Shown here piece by piece: positions 22,180 to 35,224 of a stretch of DNA of 64,000 nucleotides. Origin of the DNA: Balanoglossus misakiensis (taxonomy: Eukaryota; Hemichordata). How positions within the stretch are numbered: the stretch's first letter is position 1; every line of letters starts with the position of its first letter. Both the position numbers and the translations under genes were made by a program. The stretch covers positions 5,022,001 to 5,086,000 of the forward strand of contig CM082588.2 of assembly GCA_040954595.2 (NCBI GenBank), given 5' to 3'. Below the pieces are notes generated by a model. It worked only from the letters and a program-made list of their open reading frames with translations, made no database searches and had not been told where the DNA came from.

Positions 22180-25100
22180 TCACAGAGCAACTGCATTCAA
22201 CGCCTCGTCGTACGTCATAGCAGTGGCTTTGTCGACGTACACAATGCACTCATGCTGTGGGCGTTCCCTTTTGCTGAGCTCCAATCCCAGCTCCTGTTCT
22301 TGCTCGTCTTCGCTGAAGAGAGTGTGCGACCAGTCCACCATCCTCCTCATGGTCAGGTGCACAAACGTCGACATCAGAATCAGTCCGAACAGGATGAATA
22401 TTTCCAGGTAGATCTGGGTCAGGTCGGACTCCCTGCCGAAAGCCGGCACCAGATCGCCGAACCCGACTGTCGTGTAGCTGATGGTGCAGAAGTAGACGGC
22501 GTCCAAGTAACTCCACGAATTCTGCGTGCTGGAAAAGAAGAGCGCGCTCAGCATTATGTAGGCGAAGAGCGCGACTATCAGGAGGGGAACGGGGATCTGT
22601 ACCTCTTTCTTCTCTCCCTTCTTCGCACCAGGCATCTGCGCTTGCTGCTGCTGCGAACACTGCGGGCTGCTCGAACACCCAGCCCGGCAGTCCCGCTCGC
22701 TCTCCGTGAGGCTGCCGAGACTCCCGTGACGCAAGTGGTGCGGCCGGCTCCTCGGGGGTGATGAGACGGACCCGGCCGCTGGTTTCGGCGTTTTGTTTGA
22801 AGCGCAGAACTTCTTGTTTGGCTGCGTCGCCTTGGCGTAGAGCTTCTTCAACGGCGCCGCCAGCCATTCTCCGAGTTTGGCGAGATACATGAAGAAGAAA
22901 GGAATCCCGATTAACGAGTACAGAACACATAGTATCTTTCCACCTTTCGTTGCTGGGACGATGTTTCCATAGCCTGCAATGGGATGAGAAAACAGTTGAA
23001 GTTTTGTATATAGATAGATAATGTTAACAATACCTTATGAGGATAGTTATTTCCACTTCTAACGCCAAAAGTTAGCGACTTTTGACACCTGCTGAAAATA
23101 GCTCATAACATGAATAATCAGGAGACGAAACCATTGTGGCGTGTGGAATTCTCGTGGGGGTGCGTGCAAACAAGCGTGCATCAAACATTCATACATAGCT
23201 ATAATCTCTAAAATCCTTCGAGGATTGTCTAATATGAAAATAAATTATCAAGATTGAATTCAATCAAAAACCAGACTTCAGATGGACAGTTGTCACTGAG
23301 GAATATAACCTTCACTGAACAAAATTCAACCATATGTTGTTTCAATATCACAGTGCAATATGCAATAAATTGGTAATATAGCTTTTGTCTTATTAACTTG
23401 TTTTGTTAGGACGTTAGTAATCAACGAAGTAAATACACGCGCGTGCTGGTAATTAACAATAATGGTATAATTTGAACCAATATGATCGCTTCTTATTCAC
23501 AACAAAACAATGGAAAAGGTAATTTTCCAAAACTAATTTCAGCCGTATTGGTGTGCTGTTTAATTGCAATTAAGTTTCACTATAACACCTCCCTTGACAT
23601 CCACTTGAATGACACAATTGGAAAGGAGTAATTTCTTGCCAATCTTCCCGATTAACAATGAAGTTTATTAGACACGTACTGTCTACAGATATAAGTAACT
23701 GTGTTCATTTTCATATTCAGAAGCTGTGAAACCCTATGCGGCATCAAAATACATGTAGTAAAATTCGTAATGCATCGGATACTTCTATTTGCGAAATAAA
23801 AGGGGGAAGTCTTTCATCAGAATTGCCCATGGGAAGGTCTTAGCAACAGCGAAATCCCAGGTAGAAACGAGAGACCTTTAGCGTGTTCCCTGGCGTGCAA
23901 TAAATTGATCTTTTTAGGTGTTGTCATCAAGAGCGATTCACCTTGGTATTCTGATCCTGTACGATACGCACCTATATACGTGATAGTTGCAAAGATTGTG
24001 CGAATAAAATGTGTTACCATGTCGATAAAGTGAATCCATGCGAAATGCAAATTACATTTTCTTCTCGGAAGGGAACAGTGGAATTAAGACCAAATTTCAA
24101 GTGTCGTTCAGTGTTAGGCATTCATATCTACAGAACCAGGTACATGTACGTTAAATATTAAGGTTCCGGGGTTCTTGGTATAGTCGGTCCCTCAATTAAC
24201 TTGTGGTGTAACCTGCAGGTCAATTAGATTTTCTCGGTCTTAACTACGGCGCTGTCGCAAGACAACTTCGAGATTGTAATGTGTAATTCGGCTGATTGGA
24301 AGAGACACTGAGTAACCCGGGAGATCAGCTTTTGACTGATTCAAGAGGTCAGGGAACTGTTCGATGCGCACTTACGCATTAGGATTCAAATGTGCTAGGG
24401 AATGAACCCTCGCCATTAATTAGTCTGTTTTAGCTACGCTCTCCGGCCTCAGTGACTGTACAGACTCTCGAAGTGTCAGGCGAATTATATAGATATTCCA
24501 TCAAGCAGAGTGAGTCAATTAGAGAGAGAGCACTTTTTAAAAGGTACAGAAAGATGTCACTCGCAGATAACACTGAAGGCCAAATTGAATTAAGATTATA
24601 AGACTGAACGAACATGACAAGAAGTTTATTTCTTGAAATATGCAAATGATTATCAACCACAATCCCTGAAATTAGAGTGGTCCAGCTAGAAACACATCGA
24701 AGTTTTAGCAAAAAATGCGCCCATGTTAAGTGCTGTAAAGTTACCAAAATAATATCAGTGTTGTGTTCGTCTGATATATATATATATCTCGTGTGAAAAT
24801 AAGACGTCTAATTTATCACTTTGTCCTCTATACGTAAAGTATGTGTTTCAATATGGTGTTCACATCGCAAATGGGTTGCTATGAATAGATAGGATACTAA
24901 TTGCAAAATTCATATATAAAAAAGCAGCTGTTCTCTATTCACACCTAAATATGTTAATACGTCATTTATAGTCACAAAGAGAACAAGATAAAACGATTCA
25001 CCTTTCCTCTTTTTTTTTAAGTGCCGACGGACGTTTTAGTGTTTTGATGGAGAAATAACGCCATAGCAATCCAAAGACGTTGGACAGACACGGTCAGAGA

Positions 25101-27281
25101 TAAACAGGACGTGGTTGTAATATAGTTAGTGTGACAGCGGTTCGAAAAATATAAATGAGCGGCCTAAACAGTAGCATTCCACGAAATAACAACCTACGTG
25201 TTATTTGCTATGATGAGAAACACGACAAACAAACTCTTAAAGACAGCCCTTGAAACGCGTAAAAATACAAGCGAGCACTTGAAGCCCAGCAATATCTGTG
25301 AAGGGGTCGTTATTTCTACTTCAGCTATACTATTACGATAAATATATTCGAGGTGTTTATGAGTTCAAACCATCTGTTTGTGACGGGTGATACAATTACG
25401 TAGGCGTACACCTGCTGAAGTATTCGCCCGTCTCATTGTTTCATAGAACAACACACGAATTGAAAACATAATTAGCACACAGACTTTGGCTTCTATCCAC
25501 CGGTGGATATAATTTATTGAAGCTTTTAAAATAATTACATGCTCGTTTTCGTAATGCAAATGACACTCAGATGGAAATTTGATAGAGAAGGTTTGCCACC
25601 AGGAGTTTGAGTCAGCCTAAACCAGCCTGCTTTTTCGACAATTAAATATGTATCAGATTTTATGGTCTTAGAACAAAAGGACCATTTGCAAGCTCAATGA
25701 CAATGGTCGCTTATAGTTTTTACTGCCCGCAAAAATTATAATGTGCGTCATTGATGAAGATACATCTGCATATAATATTGTCTCATTAATTTTGCATTTT
25801 GCTCATTTATATTCTCTGCACCTATCCTAGATTCATACAAAACTTGACTTTAATCTGGCAGATTTTATTCTGCAAATGTAATCGATTAGTCATCTGGTTC
25901 CATCTCTGTCAATTAGCCCCGGGACTGATCAAACTCATTTCCAAAATGAGTCTTCTCGTTGGATGTTTGTCATTTTCAACAATGCAGTGCGCGAATGCAT
26001 CTGGCAAGCTGTTTCCTCCTCGGTCATCACACAGTGCGTTGTACATGCCAATCTGTCGAATCTCTCTGTTCAATCGAGCGTGGAGGTATATTCATGAGTA
26101 ATTTGTTTACGACAAGGCGTTCACGGCAACAGTATTAACGGTTTAACGGTATACACACTGTTTTCTCTGAAACCCAATAATTAAGCAGATCTTTGTTTAT
26201 CAAACTGAGCCTATTTTCAATGACATCTGTCTGTATTTGACTATTTGCCTATACCTGTTATTTTTCCGAACGAAATGCGTACAAAGTGTTGGAACGCAAG
26301 GGTATCGAGTCTACAGTTGACGATGGACACGATTGAAACTATTCTGCGATGATTGTATGTGGATAAACTGTGTAAAACTATCAGCATGCTACCTGTACTA
26401 TGCACCCGCTGTTTGAGTACGTCAACGAAACATGCTTATTTTGTACACTTTATGGTCGTATCTCAAAATAGGTCTTGTCCGTTTGATGTTGTTTTTGACA
26501 TCATAGCATTAGTGAATCATTGTACCTGATTGGATTTTAACGACATTTGCAACGATCCCAATTAACAAGTATTGTTTTTGAAGTTGTCCGCGTTAATCAA
26601 CTTGTTTTTTAATCCCATTATTCTGATTTAGTGACTGGATAGGCGATGGAACGCGACCCTATTGTCATCATCAAATAATGCGTGCGTGCCCGCGGTCACA
26701 AATTCGTTGGGGCGACCTTGCAAAATGACAATTTACTACCAGCATTATTTTTTAATCCTAAATATCGAGCTATTTTGTAACACAATGGAAAATTGCATTA
26801 GATTCATAAACACATTGCACGTAGCTGTATTTAGAATAATTCTAATGCCGTATGTGATATTATTAAAACGATGCACCCACGCGGCAAAAAAAAAACACCT
26901 ACCTATGGTACTCAGCAGTGTCAGGCAGAAGTATATAGCTGACTGGTAATCCCAGCTGTAGCCCAACCACGACTTGACGCGGTATTGGCAGGCGCCTTCG
27001 AGTTCCTGCTCGAATTCCAGCAACTTCTCGTTGACCATCGCCTCCCATTCATCGGCGTTCATGACGCGGCGTTGCTGCAGGTCAGCCAGGACTCGCTTGC
27101 GGAGGGTCGTCGTGTTCATCTGCGTCTCCTCCCAGTGTTTGTACTCGAGCGCGTGGAACGCCAGCGCGCCGATCAGCACGTACGACAGGAGGACGATGTG
27201 GATGACCGTGCAGGATCGAAAGGACTTCGGACAGCACGGCTTCGCTTTTCGCCTCTGCCTTTCCTCGCGCGGGAGATACAT
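22180..27281 (-). CDS. Two-pore-domain potassium (K2P/TWK-type) channel, copy A, 2 exons
   Basis: Plasma-membrane background K+ channel subunit; K2P channels act as dimers with two pore loops per chain. Exon 1 is 26903-27281 and exon 2 is 22180-22973, joined in phase 1 inside the first filter (STIG then YGNIVP) across a 3.9-kb intron. The product has 390 residues. Seen: M1 at about 24-46, an extracellular cap helix region with an NTT glycosylation site (56-58), first filter TIGYG (125-129), M2 ending YLAKLG, a cytoplasmic linker of about 90 residues rich in Ser/Pro/Gln, M3 at about 254-274, second filter TVGFG (295-299) and M4 at about 315-336. The start is the first ATG after an in-frame upstream TAA; the GTG at 27299 is not used. 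It is a clear paralogue of the channel at 35-42 kb (shared IGIP..F.YLAKLG). It resembles nematode TWK and vertebrate TRESK-type channels more than TREK or TASK, but the subfamily is not certain. Confidence 0.92.
22974..26902 (-). other. Large intron of K2P channel A
   Basis: A 3.9-kb intron with donor GTAGGT and acceptor ATTGCAG. It is AT-rich and contains a (TA)n run at about 24773-24788. No nested gene or recognisable element was seen. Confidence 0.8.
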
Positions 27282-29011
27282 GCCCGGGCTCTGAATCACT
27301 GTTGCACTTTAAAACGCTCACAGTTCAACTGATGCCACTGTCTCCACCCATCCCTGCCAACGACGACTGGGCAATTTCCGCGGTGCTAGGGGGTCCTGGT
27401 CGGTTCATTGGCACCGAGCTGTTTGTTTTCCAAGAAAACGAATGACTTACAGTCCGTGTCATTAAATCTAATGATCATTAGACATTTTAGGATCCATATT
27501 AGACTTCGTTATGCCACGATGTTTCAAGTGCCACGGTTCAGAAAATGCAGCAAATTACCTGTAATGACAATGACACAAACGGGTGGGTTTATATAGTGAT
27601 GACTAAAACCTGCAACCAATAACTGAATTATATTGAATTCCTTTAAAAATCGATCATGTGTTATGTTGTGTGATGTGGTCGAATTTAAACAACATTGTGG
27701 ATATGACGTCACCTTTTCAGTAATCGAACGACGACTTTAGGATCTGTGCAGTCTCGTCCAAACCAAAACTGTACAATTAACGCCAGATGTAAATATGACG
27801 CCATATACTTGTATTGGAACATCAACCCCATTTGTAAGCGTAAAAATTGCATTGGAATCACAATAATGAGTGTTCCTATAATGACTAACAAAGCGAGAAA
27901 AACAGTCTCATAAAAATGTCATAACGAGATTTTCTTATCCAGCATATTTGGTAAATGGGACCCGCCACATACTGGCAGTCACGCCTTTCCATGGGAACAA
28001 TATGGGATAATTATGTCAGGAAAAAACATTCTTATATGATTGGTCAAAATATTTAGTTTTACGGCACGTAATTCTGACATCAATCAATATTTTATAGTCA
28101 TTAACTTGATATCAATGGCCACCATTTTACCAATCACGATATAATTGTGTTTCAGATGCAATAAGTAGCAACTTTTCTCAATTAATGAAAATAATAGGAA
28201 ATCTGCTAAACGCCGTAAACAAATATAATTGCGTTTTCTTCCCTACAAGCATTTTCCATGGTAACGAAACGCGACGTAATATGTAATATGTATAATTTTA
28301 TTTATCTCCTGTCAGTGAGATTAAAGTAAGATTTAGATCCACCTCGTACCTTTGTCAGTTTTCTTCTCCACAAATTGAAAAAAATGTTTTCACTCCCTCA
28401 CATATTTTCAGTGACATTAATTATTAAACATTTAATATGTCACAGGCAAAATTAAGTCACGGTCCATACTACAGGCAGGTATTGTAATTGATAGCCATAT
28501 CACAAAAGCCAGTGTAGATAAACTGGATCACGATGCGTCCGTTTGTTGTATTCTGTGGGGAAGAGAGGTCACAGCAAAAGCTGGCGAGGTCTGTGTGTAT
28601 ACCCATTGTCTCCCCACTAGGATAAATCACCTGTCATCAAACGCGCCTGCGCTTTCTGTCACGACGTGATCGTGAAACAGATTCAACGAGTTCAAATTAT
28701 CAAAACAATGGTGCAACAGTAGCTAATTCGAAGAATTATACATTCAAAGGCGCCTTGATGGCAGGTATATCTCAGATGATTATGGACGCCATTGATGAGA
28801 TCAGTCTGTAGATAACGACCATTTCCGATTATTACCGCAAGATTGCTATACGACGGGTAACACACGTTTTCAAAATTGTTACAGGCATGCATTATTGATT
28901 GAGGAAATATTTTTTTTTGAAACTGTGAGATAGAATAAACGTTCCTTAAAGATACGGAAATATAATTATGGCTATATATTATGCGTCTTACAATAGATCC
29001 ACATCAGTGAA

Positions 29012-29028
29012 TGTGTGTGTGTGTGTGT
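29012..29028. repeat. (TG)n microsatellite
   Basis: About eight TG dinucleotides in intergenic DNA between the two K2P genes. Confidence 0.9.
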
Positions 29029-32000
29029 AATATATCACAACGAAAAGACTTTTTTACAATATAAAATGACATTCAATATTGACATTAGGCCTAATTAGTG
29101 TTATTTCATTTCCCTTCCGCTAAGTAAACTCACTCACATTCCGTACACGGGCCTAATACACCTGTTATGAGGTTTAGAGGCAGTGAGTTAACCTGAAACA
29201 ACCAGTAACTGTGCACATTTCTGAAAGCAGAATAACACCCAGCAAAACTGAGAAACGAAATTAAAAATAACCAAAATGGTGTCAAAATTGAGAAACCTTT
29301 ACCCCTTCAATATTAATTTTAGGAATGACCTAAATGTCTTCGAAAGGGCGTGGACCTATGTCAGTGAGATCCCCCGCAAATGACATTCCGCCAAGTGTCC
29401 TAATTTTCAAAAGCTGAAGTATGTTTTTTTTCATTATAGCACGTAATTAGCGCATATGCATATAGAATAGTGTCAAGTTGTATCTCATACAGGGTAGGGA
29501 TTTTTTTTTCCATTCCCTGGCGTCTTCACGCGTCATCTGAAGTGGAATGAATTAAATAAACATAATGATGTCGTTATCGTGATTAAAACTGTCATGTCAG
29601 CGTGCACTCGATCTGTCCGCATGGAAGCGTAAAATTAATCAGCCCAAGTCTCGGCGCTTTTATGAAAAATCGGTTTCGGCGCTATATGAAATTTCGTGAA
29701 GAAGTGTGTTCGTGTTGCCGTTAATTTTACTCGTGCCGTCTTGTTGGTCATATTCATCGTTATGCATGACCATTGTAACTCTTGCTGTTTGGGGGAATGT
29801 CTGGCGTCTGCACCTGTTATCGCATTCACGGCTCATTATTTCCCATTGTTTTCTGACCTTTTGGCGGAATGTAGGGGAAGTTGACCGTTGTTTACCGAGT
29901 GATCAGAGAATAACATTTTTGGGGGGAGGCTAGGGAGCTCATAAAATGCATCATGCAAAACCGTTGCTATAACTTCATGAAGTTATACATATTGTTGCTG
30001 CATTGTCATTAGCCAATATTTTCCCCAAACGAATCGTCACGGGTATTTACATTGCAGATGACTGTGACCTACAAACTCTGAAAGACTCGTCTGGCTTCGA
30101 ATGCATGTTTTCCGCTCATAGCGAGATCTCGCGAGACGTGGTTAATCACCACAGCAACGCCGGGGTTGCAGCCGAGTTTAACATAAATTGTATGTTTAAC
30201 AAAACTGTATGTTTTCTGCCGTTTAATACGAAGGATCATGGGTTGTTTTTCCTGTGTCACGTGACGTTTCTCTCGTGTTACATGAATATTCTCTCATATA
30301 AACTTCCTGGCCACGCGAAATCTCGCAGGGGCTCGCGGGATGCGGAATGTGGTCTATTATACTGACTCGTTTAGAGACAAGCAAAATCTCACCTGACCGG
30401 TACAGATGATGGTTCCGCTACATGTGTGGGTACAGCGATGGTGGAAATTAAATAAACCATCCACCAACTTTCACGACATATTGTAATCCATCGAGCGTGT
30501 CAACGAGGAAAGTTTACGACGTTTAATATCCTATGGCCTTCGACTGGCCTTTGATGACATGATTTTTCATCAAGAGACGCGGAGTACAAACAGGAAACGG
30601 AAGTCGACAGGTTAGCGAGACCTAAATTCGGTTCATTGCATTAATTACTTATGGGGAAGGGAGCTACAATCCTGGTGCGGAATCTAGTTCTTTCAGGACA
30701 AGTTTTCTTCTCTTTAAAACAAGACTGTTCTCACACTTACTAGCAAAAAATGAAAAGAGTGGAGGACTACTATTATTCTGACAACCTGTCCTCGAGGCGC
30801 GTACTACCCTAAGTGACTAGCACGATATGTTTGAATGCAATGATTGGATCACATTTTAAGTACCGTACTTCAAACAAGCTACATACATGATTGTGTCTAC
30901 CACATGGTTCTATTCACGAGGATTTGCCCAGAGATGTAAATTAAACGAACCAAAATTAGTTGCTATTCAACCCAGTGTTTAAGCTGCGATCTCCATACGA
31001 ATGAAGATGTCAGCTTTAGGTGCACATGTTCACACGTTTCCTCGAAGAAATACTCTATTTCTGAAAAGGTCGTGAACTCTTAGTTTAATGAAGTATACGG
31101 CGAAATGGGCTACATGGCCTCACATAAAAAGGTAAGGATATCAATTCGAAGAGCAAGACTGTCTGTTGTCGTCGTTTTCCTGCAACGAGGAAGGGATACG
31201 TGATAAAATTGCTCAAAAACCGTCTGGCGAAGATCTATAGACGCACACAACTCCCAGGAGCTTATTGATATGCGTATCGGGTATATCAAACGAGCTCATC
31301 ACATGCACGAGGAAACGGTTGCTAAGTATCCAGACGACTTTGTGGTATTTATGTTCATCTTGGTGTTTTGGTATTCTGAAAGATTGCTGTGTTTATTTTT
31401 TTAATGTTTTCCAAGTGGAATTTTAGTGACTATAGGCCTACATACACGTATTTATGAAAATTTATCATACGAAGGTTTGGGTTACATGATGGTTACATAA
31501 ATAATCCATATAACACCAAATTTATTCAAATATATATATTGACATACACACGAGGGGTTTTTCAGGCAACGGCAAACTATATATGCATCGATTTCAACAG
31601 CCCAAAAACTGAAGTCCAAAGGACGTCAACCCAAAATCGCAGTAAATAATGCCAACTCATTTCGATGATCAATACATGTCGATACAAGGCCAACTGTTTC
31701 CATCATTGAAAATCAATCATGTCGTTTTGCGAAACCCGCCTTTATTGCACTTGCAGTCGCATCGATTCAAGAGCGACCTATACCCAAGGCAATAATTTCA
31801 ACCGATTCTTACATCGATCTATTCCTCCTTAGATATCGCCATGGTAACGTTGACTCCGCATCATAACCGATACATTGGTCATCCGTTACGCCAGCTCTTC
31901 GTGAGATCAAACACATTGTTATTGTATTGCTCGAAGCGATTGCCATTCGTCGCTAAGTATCAAGGCAGCAAACTGTGAAAGTCTGTCCAATTTGAAAATG

Positions 32001-33327
32001 CAGTGCACGCTCCTGATTGTCTTTAAAAGACTGATTATTCGACATCTGTTCATGACTTCGTGTTTATACGTGCACAATATTTATAGAACCCTGTCTTGTT
32101 GCCAATTTTAACTAGTTTCGAGAATACGCGTCCGCGAGTACATGGTTAACGCAACTAATAAAAACACTATGCAAATGCCAAACAGTATAGGCGCTACAAC
32201 CTGCGCTATCACCTAGTGATACAAACGACATTATTCCCAGACTTCAACAACGTGTACGATCAACTGAAATTCATGATCATACATGCGCGACGCCACGTCA
32301 CTCGCGGACTAGTAATGGTGGCGCTGTCCCAACAGATGCCCCTGAATTGATCAATCTGGCTCCCCTAAGTTAGTAATCACTATGACCGTCTCTGCATTGA
32401 CTTCAAGTACATCGGTGTCCATACCAAAACCATTATGTATTCATTTGGCAAACTCAATAATGCCTTGCATTCCAAAATGATTGCAAAGATTTTTGTTTAA
32501 CTCTCCGATCTACTCACGACCCGTCATTATTTTGGGACTATAACAACAAAGTCCCGTTTAACCTATCCGTCTCAATCACTCAAAATCCACCAGTTCACCA
32601 CCGTCCCACAACACTTGCTGTACATCCCTAAAGCTAAGCATCTTTCATTCAAATATTGTGCATCTCTGCAAAGCCATGACACAACTAGTTGGCCTTTAGC
32701 TACAGCGCGTCTGCTGAATGTGTCAAAGACGAATAAACAAGTCTTCTAACACTTGGTGGCGCTTAGTCCCCAAAGAAGATATCACGCATTCGCCAGAGTC
32801 AGAATGTCAGTAAGACTTACCATTCTTTGCTATTTTCGCACAGGATGCTTGAATCACAGACGCATGTGTTGTGTCGCTCGCTATATCACATACTCAGTGC
32901 AACCTAATATCGCTGAAAGAGTACCCAACGTGCAACTAGTACGTAAAACAGCGACCACGGTCACACGCGCATGTGGTGCTGTGGCCTTCTTACTGCGCGG
33001 CTTGATATATAGGTCACAGACTGGGGTCAGGTCGCACAAGTAGTTCCCGTTCTGGCGTGCAAAAAATGTAGTTCCGGTTCGAATACACATAGCTTGACGT
33101 GTTTCACTTGGAAGGATGCGGTGATTGAAATCGGTGAACAATAATGGTATTTTGTGCCTGATTGTAATTTTAACCACAGTCACCGTGTTTTAACTAAAGC
33201 AGGGTATTAACACGAGGGTTGGCGGCCATTCTGATTTGCAATGATTTGCACATTGCCGCTGGTTATAGGTGTCATCGACTCAGTAGTCCTACTTACCTTG
33301 ATTACAAATCGCTTCCTGCTATTAGAC

Positions 33328-33930
33328 CTATCCTTTCAACATTTCCGTCGCATATGATACGTATTTGTCGGTAAGCTGGTTGGCTGATGACTTCCGCAGC
33401 TGTGTCCATTTGCACAATACCATTGACACATTTATATGAAGTCCATAATGATCAAAAATCCTGGTGGTTTTAACGATTGATACAGCTAAGACTAAGAAAG
33501 ACCTTAGAGATAACATGCATGTGATTCCTGGCGCCTCGTTGCAATATATCAGAATGTATCGATTTACTGGGGTAACACCAGTCATCTCTGCTGCTGGAAC
33601 AGTAAAACTTCCCTGGGGAGTCTGATAGCAATATGAAATAATGAATGGTCCATTATAGTGGACCATCCCCGGAGACGTGCAATAGTAATACCGGACCGTA
33701 TAATCATATCGCAACATTCCCAACAGTTGCTCAAAATGTATCAAAAACCTCGGATGGTATGCAACACCACACAGTACAAAATACATTTTATTAAAATCAA
33801 GAAGTTGTTTTTGTGCTTCGATTTTCTTTGATATGAAAAATTCCCCGGAATAATGTTCTATTTGAAATATTCTGCTTTTAAAATTACAATACCCGTTGAA
33901 ACAAGCGAAAACGTGTCTGCACAATAACAT
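33328..33930 (-). other. Unexplained 200-codon open frame, probably not a gene
   Basis: The longest open frame outside the assigned genes. It starts at an ATG at 33930 and is rich in Tyr, Cys, Phe and Leu. No domain, signal peptide, repeat or splice context was recognised, and the composition is what chance gives in AT-rich DNA. It is listed because of its length only. Confidence 0.12.
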
Positions 33931-35224
33931 GGCCAGCTGTCACGGTTTATCAACGTCATTAAGCGATATTTATATTATAATCTGTTCTAAAAATATCATC
34001 TAGTAAATGTGATTGGAAAAGTTATGTTTATTTATCCAAAATAACTCAGACAGCCATGATTTACTCGGCGTATACGTGCATACGTGCATGAATGAAGAAG
34101 ACAAACCAAAATAGCTGTAAATGTATGAAACTGACAGTCATTGTTTTAATCACAGTTTTTCAGTTTCAAAACATACATTCTTCATAAAAACGTTCTTAGG
34201 TGCAGGGATTGTCGGCCATTTTGAATTTCAAATTTGAGAGGATTTGCTCCCTCTTTCAAAATTTTGTACCACGGCCCCAGATGTTTATTTTCAATTTTGA
34301 GAAATTATCTTAGACTTTGATTTTAAGATACCAACTACCTTGTTACAAGATGAAACTCAGGCCATGGCCTATATGAGTGTTTTTAAGTTAAACGTTATTT
34401 GTTGCAAACTGGGATTGAAGAAAAATCTGACCTCAAGAGACATTGACCACCGATTGATTTTTTTTATAATGACCACTAAAATAGCACCGCATTTTATATC
34501 ATACTCGTAAAAGCAATGAGTCAAGGTGGCACATGTCTATCTTTTTGTGCGCATGTTCACATTTAAATGTCAAACCGCAATCAGAGGCTGTGTATACACA
34601 CCAATAAGCTTATTTACATGCACCAACTAATTTTGAAAGTGAAATAATGAAAACAGAGCGAAAAGTGGCGGCAGTTTATGGGGCTCTACAAAATCCAACA
34701 AGACTACCCACGTGTCCAAAATATGACAAAAACAATGTACATGTATGTGCTCTTTGAGAGTTAAATTCAGTTTCAGTATTTTTGGCACGCATTGAAAAAT
34801 AAATGCACTTCTATTTCCACTGTACTTTACATTAAATATCTTTTGATATCCATATAGGCTTGCGCGTGAGGCATATTATGAACTGTTATTCGACCAGAAA
34901 CACTCTATTGTGCAACATGACGTGAGAAATTGCCTCCCGGATGCCGGAAAACTCAAATAGAAAATATTAGGATATTTTGGTGTGGAAAAGTATAAAATTA
35001 TGAAAAATAATTTCGCAAGCTTTCATATTGAGATTCTGGACGTACTGGCAATTAATACATGGACAATATCATAAATAGGCCAGTTTCATGACCCCTGAGT
35101 AACATTACATCCATGGTGTTTTGCTTGTGGTATTTCATGTACCATTCCCCCTTTTTGTAAAATGCGATGCGAACGGGATTGTTAGGCAGGTGTTCCAGCT
35201 AGCATTCGTGAAAAAAACTCCACA

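Larger units (their letters stand above)
27282..35224. other. Intergenic stretch between the two K2P genes
   Basis: Nearly 8 kb with no supported gene. It should contain the promoter of channel A (upstream of 27281) and the 3' end of channel B. A candidate minus-strand AATAAA lies at 34284-34289. Also present are a (TG)n run at 29012-29028, a TCTCGCGAGA palindrome at 30127-30136, and an unexplained 200-codon minus-strand open frame at 33328-33930. The rest is AT-rich with no recognised repeats. Confidence 0.5.

Noticed and set aside
22250-22930. Long open frames on both strands overlapping K2P channel A exon 2
   Set aside because: They are alternative-frame shadows of the GC-rich coding exon; only the frame with M2, TVGFG and M4 makes a known protein.
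27282-27299. GTG start (27299) for K2P A and TTG start (42468) for K2P B
   Set aside because: These are non-ATG extensions; an ATG follows in frame (27281 and 42429) and upstream stops close the frame shortly before.
32530-32640. Stop-free plus-strand run beginning DPSLFWDYNNK
   Set aside because: Only about 36 codons, with no start, acceptor or recognisable family; likely chance.
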